The position numbers were made by a program, and so were the translations under genes. From NCBI RefSeq assembly GCF_002858715.1, contig NZ_PJZH01000027.1, forward strand, positions 1 to 53,882: DNA of 53,882 nucleotides. Direction: 5' to 3'. The notes beneath the pieces were generated by a model, which was not told the origin of the DNA, made no database searches, and saw only the letters and a program-made list of their open reading frames with translations. Numbering within the stretch: position 1 is the first letter of the stretch; every line of letters starts with the position of its first letter. This DNA is from Chimaeribacter coloradensis. GTDB lineage: Bacteria > Pseudomonadota > Gammaproteobacteria > Enterobacterales > Enterobacteriaceae. Positions 46,569 to 53,882 of this stretch are shown piece by piece.

Positions 46569-47945
46569 TTATGACTTCGCCACCACCACCAGTTTCTGGT
46601 TCACAAACTCTTTGATGCCGAGGTCAGACAGCTCGCGGCCATAGCCAGAGCGCTTGACGCCGCCGAACGGCAGCTCCGGCGCGGTGTCGGTCAGCGAGTT
46701 GATATAGACCATGCCGGTTTCAATGCGGGACGCCAGCTTTTTGCCGCGCTCAATGTCCTGCGTGAACAGCGCGCCGCCCAGGCCATAGTTGGAGTCGTTG
46801 GCGAGTGCGACCAGCTCGTCATCATCTTTCACCACGTAGACCTGCGCCACCGGGCCGAAGAACTCCTGGAAGTAGGCCGGGTTATCGCGTTTGACGTGGG
46901 TCAGGATGGTCGGCAGGTAGAAGTTGCCGGGGTTGTTCTCCAGCCGTTTGCCGCCGAGGTGCAGCGTCGCCCCGGCTTTTACCGCCTCATTCACCTGTTT
47001 CTCGAGATCGTCCAGTGCCTGCTTAGAGGAGAGCGGGCCGAGGGTGGTCTCCGGGTCAAGCGGGTCGCCCAGCTTGGCGGCCTTCATCTGCTCGGTGAAG
47101 CCCTGCAGGAAGCGGTCAGCCACTTTCTCATGCACGATAAAGCGCTTCGCCCCGGTACAGACCTGCCCGCAGTTGTTCAGGCGTGCATAGGCAGCGGCTT
47201 TCACGGCTTTGTCGAGGTCGCAGTCATCCAGCACCGCGAAGATGTCATTGCCGCCCAGCTCCAGCGTCGATTTCTTCAGCTTGCCCGCCGCGCGCGCCGC
47301 CACGATGCTGCCCGCTTTTTCCGAGCCGGTCAGCGCCACGCCCTGCACCCGGTCATCATCAATCAGGTTGCCGACCTGATCGGTAGAGATAAACAGGTTG
47401 GTGTAGGCCCCTTCCGGCGCGCCCGCTTCGCGAACTAATTGTTCGAACACTTCCGCACAGTGCGGCACGATGCTGGCATGTTTCACCAGGATGCTGTTCC
47501 CGGCCGCCAGGTTGGGAGCCAGCACGCGCATCAGCTGGTAGTAGGGGAAGTTCCACGGCTCGACGGCCACCAGCACGCCGATCGGCGCATTTTCCACCCA
47601 GGCTTCCCCCAGATCGGTCGGGTAGCGGGTCGGTTTCAGGAATTCTTCGGCGTGCTCAGCGTAATATTTGGCGATGGCAGCACAGAGCTTCACCTCGCCC
47701 CGGCTCTGCTCAATCAGCTTGCCCATCTCTTCGCTGGCGATTTTCGCCAGATCCTCCACCCGCGCAGAGATAAGTTCCGACAGCGTATGCAGCACCTGCA
47801 GGCGCGGTTTGATGTCGCCCTGCGCCCACTGCGATTTGTAAAGCTCATGGGCGGTGGCCAGTGCCTGCTGCACTTTCTGGTCATCATGCGCCGGGTACTC
47901 TTTGATCAGTTTATTGTTGAAAGGGTTAACGGTTTGATAAGCCAT
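46569..47945 (-). CDS. NAD(P)-dependent succinate-semialdehyde dehydrogenase (Sad-like)
   Basis: This aldehyde dehydrogenase of 458 residues resembles Sad/YneI (462) more than GabD. The catalytic Cys is residue 263 (NNCGQVCTGAKRF), the general base Glu is 229 (LELGGND), and Asn132 lies in the EPWNFP motif. The last residues (KRSGYGRELSDLGIKEFVNQK) contain the usual GYGRE motif. It probably oxidises succinate semialdehyde or a similar short aldehyde, with cofactor preference not certain. The ATG at 47945 follows AAGGAG; an in-frame extension to 48038 has no homology. About 295 bp upstream to the cupin gene contains nothing I recognise. Confidence 0.9.
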   Translation of the reverse strand: MAYQTVNPFNNKLIKEYPAHDDQKVQQALATAHELYKSQWAQGDIKPRLQVLHTLSELISARVEDLAKIASEEMGKLIEQSRGEVKLCAAIAKYYAEHAEEFLKPTRYPTDLGEAWVENAPIGVLVAVEPWNFPYYQLMRVLAPNLAAGNSILVKHASIVPHCAEVFEQLVREAGAPEGAYTNLFISTDQVGNLIDDDRVQGVALTGSEKAGSIVAARAAGKLKKSTLELGGNDIFAVLDDCDLDKAVKAAAYARLNNCGQVCTGAKRFIVHEKVADRFLQGFTEQMKAAKLGDPLDPETTLGPLSSKQALDDLEKQVNEAVKAGATLHLGGKRLENNPGNFYLPTILTHVKRDNPAYFQEFFGPVAQVYVVKDDDELVALANDSNYGLGGALFTQDIERGKKLASRIETGMVYINSLTDTAPELPFGGVKRSGYGRELSDLGIKEFVNQKLVVVAKS

Positions 47946-48240
47946 ATCGTGCTCCTTGGTGACGGCGAACGCGCGGGGGTAACCCCTTACGCGCCGCGAA
48001 AAGGCACCGCGGGTTACGCGGTAAACGTCTTTAAGCATAGTTGAAAACAGGGCGTTTCTGGCCCGCAGACATCTTTTGCAACAGAGCAGTGGGTTATGCG
48101 GCAGCGCGCGGCCGTGACCGCCTGAAAATCCGCGGTTTCCGCCTTTTGCCTGATTTACTTAACTTTTCACTTTTGGCCGCTGGTCAGTGACGCGGGCGTT
48201 TCCGTATGCTGGCTGTCCTGCATATCCCCAAGGAGCGATG

Positions 48241-48582
48241 ATGAAACTGTCCGCGATTCCGTTCGGCATCACTGACTGGTCAGAGGTTGAGGCCACCCAA
48301 CACCCCGGTGAGCAGGGCGTCGCCTGGTGGCGCACCCGCCATTTCGGCGACGAAGCGCAGCCGGTACGCGTGCGCATGGTGGAGTATTCGCCCGGTTACC
48401 TGGCGGACCACTGGTGCAAAAAGGGCCATATCCTGCTCTGCCTGGCGGGGACGCTGGAGAGCCGCCTCGGGGACGGCCGCACCTTTACGCTGACGCCCGG
48501 CATGAGCTACCAGGTGGCAGACGATCACGAGGCGCACCGGTCCTTTACCGCCACCGGCGCGACGCTGTTTATCGTCGACTAA
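48241..48582 (+). CDS. Small cupin-fold protein (DHCW-motif type)
   Basis: This 113-residue single-domain cupin resembles proteins annotated as DHCW-motif cupins. The fold core is YSPGYLADHWCKKGHILLCLAGTLESRLGDGRTFTLTPGMSYQVADDHEAHRSFTATGATLFIVD, with His in DHWCKKGH near 57-64 and in DDHEAHRS as possible metal ligands. The order here is DHWC rather than DHCW. Function is unknown. Two ATGs are adjacent (48238, 48241); the second is better spaced from AAGGAG. It stands alone 82 bp before ddlA on the same strand. Confidence 0.85.
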   Translation: MKLSAIPFGITDWSEVEATQHPGEQGVAWWRTRHFGDEAQPVRVRMVEYSPGYLADHWCKKGHILLCLAGTLESRLGDGRTFTLTPGMSYQVADDHEAHRSFTATGATLFIVD

Positions 48583-48664
48583 GCCGCGCGGCCGCTTTAC
48601 TTTTCAGTTCCGGCCGCGCCATTATTTCGCGTCAATCACTCCCTGAGATCAGTAAGGAACCGGC

Positions 48665-49762
48665 GTGGCAAAAATTCGGGTAGGCGTTATTTTCGGCGGC
48701 AAATCCGCTGAGCATGAGGTGTCATTGCAATCGGCCAAAAACATCGTGGACGCGATGGACAAAGCACGGTTTGAGGTGACGCTGCTCGGCATCGACAAAC
48801 AGGGGCAGTGGCATGTCAGCGACGCTGCCCATTACCTGCAACACGCCGACGACCCGGCGCGCATTGCCCTCAACCCGTCACAGCGTAACGTGGCGCTGAT
48901 CCCCGGCCAACCGCAACACCAGCTGATCGAAAGCCGCGACGCCCGGGCGCTGGCGCAGCTCGATGTGATCTTCCCGATTGTCCACGGCACGCTGGGCGAG
49001 GACGGCTCCTTACAGGGGCTGTTGCGCATGGCGAACATCCCGTTTGTCGGCGCGGGGGTGCTCGGCTCGGCGCTGAGCATGGACAAGGACGTCACCAAAC
49101 GGCTGCTGCGCGACGCCGGGCTGGCGGTTGCGCCCTTTGTCACCCTGACGCGCCGCAACGCTGCCCGGCACGGTTTCGCCCAGGTCAGTGAAAAGCTGGG
49201 GCTGCCGCTGTTTATCAAACCGGCTAATCAAGGCTCGTCGGTGGGCGTCAGCAAGGTGCGCAGCGCGCAGGAGTATGAAACCGCGCTGGCGCTGGCGTTC
49301 CGCTATGACCATAAAGTGCTGGTGGAGTCCGCCATCGTCGGGCGGGAGATTGAGTGCGCGGTGCTCGGCAACGACCACCCGCAAGCCAGCGTCTGCGGCG
49401 AGGTGGTGTTGCAGGATGAGTTCTACGCCTATGACACCAAATACATCAACGCGCAGGGCGCGACAGTGGCGATCCCGGCCGATCTGCCGCCGGGCGCCAA
49501 CGATCGTATCCGCAGCATTGCCGTGCAGGCGTTCCAGGTGCTGGAGTGCAGCGGCATGGCGCGGGTCGATGTGTTCCTCACCGCCGCAGGCGAGGTGATC
49601 ATCAACGAGATCAACACGCTGCCCGGCTTCACCAACATCAGCATGTACCCGAAACTCTGGGAAGCCAGCGGCCTGGCCTACCGCGACCTCATCACCCGGC
49701 TGATTGAGCTGGCGCTGGAACGGCACCAGGCGGATAACCGGTTGCAAAGCTCGGTGCGTTAA
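48665..49762 (+). CDS. ddlA: D-alanine-D-alanine ligase A
   Basis: DdlA joins two D-Ala with ATP for peptidoglycan synthesis. The 365-residue protein matches E. coli DdlA (364) and not the shorter DdlB. Motifs are [88 protein letters not shown] and [23 protein letters not shown]. The start is a GTG, seven bases from AAGGA, giving (M)[17 protein letters not shown]. It ends in a strong terminator. Confidence 0.97.
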   Translation: MAKIRVGVIFGGKSAEHEVSLQSAKNIVDAMDKARFEVTLLGIDKQGQWHVSDAAHYLQHADDPARIALNPSQRNVALIPGQPQHQLIESRDARALAQLDVIFPIVHGTLGEDGSLQGLLRMANIPFVGAGVLGSALSMDKDVTKRLLRDAGLAVAPFVTLTRRNAARHGFAQVSEKLGLPLFIKPANQGSSVGVSKVRSAQEYETALALAFRYDHKVLVESAIVGREIECAVLGNDHPQASVCGEVVLQDEFYAYDTKYINAQGATVAIPADLPPGANDRIRSIAVQAFQVLECSGMARVDVFLTAAGEVIINEINTLPGFTNISMYPKLWEASGLAYRDLITRLIELALERHQADNRLQSSVR

Positions 49763-49791
49763 GCGGAATTGATGTGCCAGGGGAATAAACG

Positions 49792-49816
49792 GCGGGGCGC
49801 AATGCCCCGCTTTTTT
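49792..49816 (+). terminator. Terminator after ddlA
   Basis: GCGGGGC-GCAAT-GCCCCGC followed by TTTTTT. Confidence 0.94.
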
Positions 49817-49849
49817 ATGCCGTGAAGGTTGCCGGCAGGGCAAACCGGC

Positions 49850-50764
49850 TTAATAAACAGCCAGGTGTTCTGCCAGCAGGGCCAGCAGGCGCGGGGTGTC
49901 GACGCCGGTCATGATGTGGGTATTGGGCGCGCGGCCTGCCAGGTGGCGCGTTTTCACGGCGGCCAGGGCGTGCCCGGCGGTGCTGCCGTCGGTGATTATG
50001 CTGATGTGGCCGTCAATGCCGCTGAACAGCGTCGGGTCGATCAGCCAGGCGATCACGCACGGGTCGTGCAGGCAGGGGTCGGCGGCCCCGTAGCTGCGCA
50101 TCATCGCCGCCATCGCGGCCCCGGCGGCGCTGCGCTGGTGCAGGGCGTCGAGCCAGGCGGCGTCCATCCGCGCCTGCGACGTCACATCCAGCCCGAACAT
50201 CACCTGCGGGATACCGGCGCTCAGCACCACATGCGCCGCCCAGGGGTCGACGTAGAAATTGAATTCTGCCGCCGGGGAGACGTTACCCGGGCAGAACGCC
50301 GCGCCGCCCATCAGCACCAGTTGTTTGATTTTCCCGGCGATACCGGGGTCTTTGATCAGCGCCAGCGCAATGTTGGTCAGCGGGCCGATGGCGCACAGGG
50401 TGATGTTGCCGGGTTCGGCGTTGACCGTCTCAATGATGAAATCCACCGCGTGCTGCCGTTGCACGGCAAACCCCGGCTCCGGGATCGGCACGCCGCCGAG
50501 GCCGTCATGGCCGTGCACCTGCGTGTGGTAGCCGTGCGGGTCACGCATCGGCCGCGGGCAGCCGGCAAAGACCGGGATGTCGTGGCGGTTCGCCAGGGTA
50601 CAGATGCGCCGGGCGTTGTATTCGGTGAGGCTGGCGGAGACATTGCCGGCCACCGTGGTGATACCGGCCAGTGAGATCGCCTGCGGGGCGGCCAGGGCCA
50701 GCAGGATCGCGACGGCGTCATCTACGCCGGGGTCGCAGTCAAGGATAATGCGGTGTAAAGCCAT
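49850..50764 (-). CDS. Nucleoside hydrolase (inosine-uridine-preferring family)
   Basis: This 304-residue ribonucleoside hydrolase cleaves the N-glycosidic bond of nucleosides for salvage. The calcium-binding motif IILDCDPGVDDAVAILLAL puts Asp at 9, 11, 15 and 16. GITTVAGNVS near 34 follows, and IGPLTNIALAL near 126 and VLMGGAAFCPGNVSPAAEFNFYVDP near 150-174 are conserved. LHDPCVIAWLIDP near 238 supplies the other Asp ligand. It could be RihA- or RihB-like; the sequence does not settle substrate preference. AGGAG precedes the ATG. No transporter or regulator is adjacent. Confidence 0.92.
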   Translation of the reverse strand: MALHRIILDCDPGVDDAVAILLALAAPQAISLAGITTVAGNVSASLTEYNARRICTLANRHDIPVFAGCPRPMRDPHGYHTQVHGHDGLGGVPIPEPGFAVQRQHAVDFIIETVNAEPGNITLCAIGPLTNIALALIKDPGIAGKIKQLVLMGGAAFCPGNVSPAAEFNFYVDPWAAHVVLSAGIPQVMFGLDVTSQARMDAAWLDALHQRSAAGAAMAAMMRSYGAADPCLHDPCVIAWLIDPTLFSGIDGHISIITDGSTAGHALAAVKTRHLAGRAPNTHIMTGVDTPRLLALLAEHLAVY

Positions 50765-50846
50765 GAAATCTCCTGACAGTCAGGATAGTCGGGAGCACTA
50801 CAGTAAAGGGTGGCGGGGCAGAGGGCAATGCGGGGAAACGCGGGCA

Positions 50847-50869
50847 AGAAAAAGGCGGCCCATGCCGCC
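50847..50869 (-). terminator. Terminator after the first DUF1471 gene
   Basis: On the minus strand GGCGGC-ATGG-GCCGCC is followed by TTTTTC, 20 bases past the stop. Confidence 0.9.
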
Positions 50870-50891
50870 TCTTCGACCGTACTGCCTGTGC

Positions 50892-51146
50892 TTATTTATA
50901 CAGCTCAGCGTTACCATAAAGATGGTTGTTGCCGGAGGCTGAGATAATGCGGTACGAGGTCGCACCCTGTTCGTCCGCTTTCTGGGCCAGACGGCTTTCC
51001 AGGTCACTCAGGTTCAGTGAACGGGCGCTCACGGTACCGACAGGCTGTTCACCGGCGGGGGCGTGATCGACCTGCTGGGCGGCAAAGGCACCGAAAGAAG
51101 CGGTGGTCAGGGCCAGGGCGACAAGGGCGGTTTTCAGGTTTTTCAT
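50892..51146 (-). CDS. Secreted DUF1471 (YdgH/BhsA/McbA-like) protein, copy 1
   Basis: This 84-residue periplasmic protein has a signal peptide (MKNLKTALVALALTTASFGAFA, cleavage before AQQVDH). One DUF1471 domain follows, with the usual GTVSARSLNLSDLESRLAQKADEQGATSYRIISASGNNHLYGNAELYK. Members such as BhsA and McbA in E. coli respond to copper, acid, peroxide or biofilm conditions and affect the envelope. It is very similar to the next copy (51207-51464), including the signal peptide, so the pair arose by a recent duplication. It lies last in a row of three on the minus strand, followed by a terminator. Confidence 0.92.
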   Translation of the reverse strand: MKNLKTALVALALTTASFGAFAAQQVDHAPAGEQPVGTVSARSLNLSDLESRLAQKADEQGATSYRIISASGNNHLYGNAELYK

Positions 51147-51206
51147 GGTCTTATTCCTATCCGAAGTTAATGATTTTATTATTAATTATCAGTCGTTATG
51201 CCGGAA

Positions 51207-51464
51207 TCAGTTATACAGCTCAGCGGTACCGTACACCAGGTTGGTGCTGCCGGACGCGGAGGTGATGCGGTAAGCACTTGCACCCTGTTCCTGCGCTTTG
51301 TTGGCAATCTGGCGTTCCAGGCCGCTCAGGTCAGTTGAACGGGCGCTGACGGTGCCGATGTGCTGGGCATCAGCCGGGGCCTGGGTGACTTCCTGGGCGG
51401 CGAAAGCACCGAAAGAGGCAGTGGTCAGGGCAAGGGCGGCGAGGGCAATTTTCAAGTTTTTCAT
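51207..51464 (-). CDS. Secreted DUF1471 (YdgH/BhsA/McbA-like) protein, copy 2
   Basis: This 85-residue paralogue of copy 1 has the same signal peptide (MKNLKIALAALALTTASFGAFA) and the domain QHIGTVSARSTDLSGLERQIANKAQEQGASAYRITSASGSTNLVYGTAELYN. AGGA precedes the ATG. It is 60 bp from copy 1; no terminator lies between, so they may be read together. A 15-bp near-palindrome 50 bp upstream of its start is repeated exactly near the TetR gene. Confidence 0.92.
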   Translation of the reverse strand: MKNLKIALAALALTTASFGAFAAQEVTQAPADAQHIGTVSARSTDLSGLERQIANKAQEQGASAYRITSASGSTNLVYGTAELYN

Positions 51465-51513
51465 GATGTCGTTTCCTATAGCAAGTTGGGGTTAACCGGT
51501 GACCGTTATTTAA

Positions 51514-51528
51514 TTAACGATCGATAAC
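51514..51528. promoter_or_regulatory. Shared operator candidate, site 1
   Basis: TTAACGATCGATAAC, whose first 14 bases form a near-palindrome centred on GATC. The identical 15-mer occurs at 52028-52042. It lies upstream of DUF1471 copies 1-2. Confidence 0.65.
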
Positions 51529-51621
51529 TAAATGTTAGACCGATCATCCGGACTGTGCAACTATTTTTTTAATGAACGTTAATTAATCTTTAACAGGCGG
51601 TGCGATCGGCGGGAAAAGCAG

Positions 51622-51641
51622 CGGGCGGCCACGGCCGCCCG
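51622..51641 (-). terminator. Probable terminator after the third DUF1471 gene
   Basis: CGGGCGGCC-AC-GGCCGCCCG hairpin 12 bases past the stop; on the minus strand it is followed by CTGCTTTTCC, a delayed T-tract. Confidence 0.55.
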
Positions 51642-51653
51642 GGGAAGAGGGAA

Positions 51654-51908
51654 TTAATTGTAGAGCGTGCTGTCATCAAACAGGTGGTTTGCGCCGGAGC
51701 TGGCGATCAGCTGCCGCGCCACCGGGTCACGCAGGGTGGTGCGCTGGGCGGCGGCCGGTTTCAGGCCGGAGAGATCCTGGCGGGTCTGGGTGGTGAAGCC
51801 AATTTTCTGGCTATCGACCTGCATCGTGATAACCTGTTGGTTCGCCAGCGCTGCCAGAGGGCTGGCGGCCGAGAGCAGGGCCGCAATAAGCAGAGTAACG
51901 GTTTTCAT
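51654..51908 (-). CDS. Secreted, diverged DUF1471-like protein, copy 3
   Basis: This 84-residue protein has a signal peptide (MKTVTLLIAALLSAASPLAALA) and a C-terminal domain that lines up with the other two copies at QKIGFTTQTRQDLSGL and the closing SGANHLFDDSTLYN. The middle is altered (KPAAAQRTTLRDPVARQLIA instead of the AQKADEQGASAYRI helix). It may be a functionally separate or decaying member. The ATG at 51908 gives a normal signal peptide; a start five codons earlier is less likely. It is divergent from the TetR gene across a 234-bp region that holds operator site 2. Confidence 0.78.
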   Translation of the reverse strand: MKTVTLLIAALLSAASPLAALANQQVITMQVDSQKIGFTTQTRQDLSGLKPAAAQRTTLRDPVARQLIASSGANHLFDDSTLYN

Positions 51909-52027
51909 GGTGAATGTTCCCATCAGGACGAGTCCCGTGGTGGCCGGTCTGCGGCCGTCAGAAGCGCCGTTATCATCGGCGGGGGTGGCGGTCTGTGTGG
52001 CCCGGCAGGGTGGGAGTCGTCAATTGT

Positions 52028-52042
52028 TTAACGATCGATAAC
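52028..52042. promoter_or_regulatory. Shared operator candidate, site 2
   Basis: The same TTAACGATCGATAAC 15-mer as at 51514-51528, here between copy 3 and the TetR gene. Nearby AT-rich dyads such as AATGATCATT (52086-52095) may be promoter or secondary sites. Confidence 0.65.
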
Positions 52043-52142
52043 AAAATTATAAACACTCCTCGACACACCTGCCACCGTTTTTTATAATGATCATTAATAA
52101 ATATTTTCTGACCTAATCACAGCAGTGATAAGAGGAGCGTGT

Positions 52143-52802
52143 ATGAGCACTGAAAATATGGCACTGGCCAAAAAATGCCGCGGACGCCCCAAGCAGTTTG
52201 ACCGTGATGACGCCCTGAACAAGGCCCTGAAACTCTTCTGGAAATATGGTTACGAAGCGACGTCGCTGGCCGATCTGGTGGAAGCCACCGGGGCCAAGGC
52301 ACCGACGCTGTATGCCGAATTCGGGAATAAAGAGGGGCTGTTCCGCGCGGCGGTTGAGCACTACCTCACGCTGTTTGTGGAGACCAGCAACCGCGCGCTG
52401 ATGCAGTCCGACGTGCCGCTGCGCCAGGCGATTGAAGAGTACCTGCGCGCCGCCGCCGCGCTGTTCACTGACTGCGACAACCCCTCCGGCTGCTTTATGG
52501 TCTGTACTTCCGCCACGCTGTCTGCCGCGTCTGAGGAGATCGCCTCGATGCTGCGCTCGCGCCACCATTTGCAGGAGGAGACGCTGAGCGAGTTCCTGGA
52601 CAGCAAAAAAGAGACCGGCGAGCTGTCGCCTAAGGTGTCGAGCCGGATTCTGGCGAAATACCTGAACTGCACGGTGCAGGGGATGTCGGTGCAGGCGCGT
52701 GATGGGGCCAGCCGTGCCGAGCTGAACCAGCTGGTGGATGTGGTGATGGCAATCTGGCCGCAGCTGATCGCCTTTGAGGCGCAGCCCGTTACCGCTGCCT
52801 GA
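52143..52802 (+). CDS. TetR-family regulator, ComR-like
   Basis: This 219-residue TetR/AcrR-type repressor opens with KKCRGRPKQFDRDDALNKALKLFWKYGYEATSLADLVEATGAKAPTLYAEFGNKEGLFRAAVEHY, a full helix-turn-helix domain at about 10-75. The C-terminal domain has DNPSGCFMVCTSATLSAASEEIASMLRSRH near 113-142. The same layout occurs in E. coli ComR, which represses the divergent bhsA (a DUF1471 gene) and responds to copper. Its position beside three DUF1471 genes strengthens the likeness. Cys residues near 109, 118 and 122 could sense metal or oxidation (inference). GAGGAG precedes the ATG. An operon with the oxygenase gene is likely (10-bp gap). Confidence 0.9.
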   Translation: MSTENMALAKKCRGRPKQFDRDDALNKALKLFWKYGYEATSLADLVEATGAKAPTLYAEFGNKEGLFRAAVEHYLTLFVETSNRALMQSDVPLRQAIEEYLRAAAALFTDCDNPSGCFMVCTSATLSAASEEIASMLRSRHHLQEETLSEFLDSKKETGELSPKVSSRILAKYLNCTVQGMSVQARDGASRAELNQLVDVVMAIWPQLIAFEAQPVTAA

Positions 52803-52812
52803 GGCCTTAGTG

Positions 52813-53682
52813 ATGGAGGCATTACGCCAGCGGATTGAGCGGCAGGTGCTGAGCATTACCGGCCTGTCGCTTGGCGGCATCGATCTGGAACACCCGCCCG
52901 GCGACCCGGGGCTGTTTGGCCCGGATTCTGTAACCTGGCGCATTCACGGCGATTTTACCTCAATGCTCTGCGGCGGCGTCTCTGCGCTGCTGTTGCAGAT
53001 GCTGCATCCGCTGGCGCTGGCCGGCGTCTGGGATCACTCCAATTTCCGCGACGACATGCTCGGCCGCCTGCGCCGCACCAGTCAGTTTATCTCCGGCACC
53101 ACCTTCGGGGCGACGGCCGATGCTGAGCGCCTGATCCAACGGGTGCGCGCGATTCACGATCAGGTCAGCGGGCAGGACGCGCACGGCACGGCCTATACGG
53201 CCAGCGACCCGGCGCTGCTGGTCTGGGTGCATGTGGCCGAGACCTATAGTTTTCTGCAATCCCACCTGCGTTACCGGAACCCGCACCTTCCCCCAGCCGA
53301 TCAGGACGCCTACTACCGCGAGGCGGCGCGCGTCGCCTATGCGCTGGGAGCCGGGCCGCTGCCGGAGAGCGTGGCGGCGGTAGAGGCTTATCTGGCGCAG
53401 ATGCGCCCGCAATTGCGGTATGACGCCCGCACCGCCGAGGTGGTGCGGGTGCTGCTTAGCGCCCCGGCCCCCAGCCGCCTGGCCGCGCCGTTCGGCGCGC
53501 TGATGATGCAGGCGGGCATCGACCTGCTGCCGGGCTGGGCGGCGGCACAGCTCCGGCTGCCGATCTCCCCGGCCCGCCGCCGCGCCGTGCGTTTCGGCAC
53601 CCGCCGCCTGGCGCGGCTGCTGCGCTGGGCGGTGAGGAATGGGTCGTGGCACCGGGCGATGCGGAGAATGGGGAGATTGTGA
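52813..53682 (+). CDS. MpaB-family oxygenase (DUF2236)
   Basis: This 289-residue protein belongs to the MpaB/latex-clearing-protein-like DUF2236 family, haem-containing oxygenases or putative ones. Family stretches are TWRIHGDFTSMLCGGVSALLLQMLHPLALAGVWDHSNFRDDMLGRLRRTSQFISGTTFG near 41-99 (His in HPLALAGVWDHS). Also present are IHDQVSGQDAHGTAYTASDPALLVWVHVAETYSFLQSH near 112-150, with the conserved Arg/His pairs. The C-terminal quarter is rich in Arg. Substrate is unknown. The ATG at 52813, eight bases from GAGG, follows the TetR stop by ten bases, so it is probably co-transcribed and regulated with it. An in-frame start at 52774 overlaps the TetR gene and is less likely. Confidence 0.86.
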   Translation: MEALRQRIERQVLSITGLSLGGIDLEHPPGDPGLFGPDSVTWRIHGDFTSMLCGGVSALLLQMLHPLALAGVWDHSNFRDDMLGRLRRTSQFISGTTFGATADAERLIQRVRAIHDQVSGQDAHGTAYTASDPALLVWVHVAETYSFLQSHLRYRNPHLPPADQDAYYREAARVAYALGAGPLPESVAAVEAYLAQMRPQLRYDARTAEVVRVLLSAPAPSRLAAPFGALMMQAGIDLLPGWAAAQLRLPISPARRRAVRFGTRRLARLLRWAVRNGSWHRAMRRMGRL

Positions 53683-53882
53683 AGGGGGGGGGCCGCCCCC
53701 TTGAACCCTGGGGGGTGGGCGTATTGGCATACGCCGGGCGTAATTTAGCATGTATCGGTTGCTACATGCGGTTATGTGGCTGGGGTTAAAGGGGGATCGA
53801 GGTATGTTGCGTTGGCATACGCCCGCACGCTTTCTGCGGCCCCGCTGCCGCCACCGCGCAAGGGGCGCGTAGGCGCGCGCCC
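53683..53882. repeat. Repeat-rich tail after the oxygenase gene
   Basis: The 12-mer TTGGCATACGCC occurs twice, at 53724-53735 and 53812-53823. The first lies in a perfect hairpin GGCGTAT-TGGC-ATACGCC (53718-53735). Between them GCATGTA-N8-TACATGC (53748-53769) is another dyad. No gene is evident. It may be a fragment of a palindromic repeat family running past the window end. Confidence 0.5.

Overview
The window is chromosomal DNA of a high-GC member of the Enterobacterales. Most genes have close E. coli counterparts with nearly the same lengths and motifs, and the order nadA-zitB-ybgS-aroG-gpmA-gal-mod-ybhA-pgl-ybhB-bio-uvrB-yvcK-moa-ybhL follows the E. coli 17-18 min region. Missing or moved genes (no pnuC, no galE beside galT, a pbpG/yohP/yohC/dld block that sits elsewhere in E. 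coli) point to a lineage outside Escherichia/Salmonella. A Yersiniaceae-type genome is my best guess, but this is inference.

Layout. 1-470: tRNA-Lys(UUU) followed by a 36-bp tandem array built from the tRNA 3' end, then a NadR-type box. 471-9.7 kb: nadA, zitB, ybgS, aroG (TyrR box), gpmA (Fur box), a PsiF-family gene, and galTKM (three GalR/GalS-type operators, no galE). 9.7-15.2 kb: molybdate block modF, modE, acrZ, modABC with a ModE operator; modA has a repeat-extended C-terminus. 15.2-19.7 kb: ybhA, pgl, ybhB, a DJ-1/PfpI protein, curA. 19.8-25.5 kb: bioA and divergent bioBFCD with a perfect BirA operator, then an orphan UrtE-like ABC ATPase. 25.5-30.1 kb: a long intergenic region with paired DnaA boxes and a LexA box before uvrB, then a VF530-type gene and yvcK. 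29.9-32.9 kb: moaABCDE behind a second ModE-type site and a Moco riboswitch. 33-38.6 kb: ybhL, an MdtG-like exporter, rhlE with a structured leader, dusC, and an unrecognised secreted protein.

38.6-49.8 kb: adhP, a LysR regulator divergent from a small dinucleotide-binding protein, pbpG, the 27-residue yohP, an orphan PTS IIB, yohC, a small membrane protein, dld, a succinate-semialdehyde-dehydrogenase-like gene, a cupin and ddlA. 49.8-53.9 kb: a nucleoside hydrolase, three small secreted BhsA/McbA-type (DUF1471) proteins, a ComR-like TetR regulator in a probable operon with an MpaB-type oxygenase, and a repeat-bearing tail.

How the genes work together: the mod and moa clusters form one molybdenum circuit (uptake, ModE sensing, cofactor synthesis with riboswitch feedback). 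bioA/bioBFCD give the late biotin pathway under BirA. The least characterised unit is the 3' module: identical 15-bp near-palindromes lie upstream of a DUF1471 gene and between another DUF1471 gene and the TetR gene, suggesting a local regulon of a TetR repressor, an oxygenase and three envelope stress proteins.
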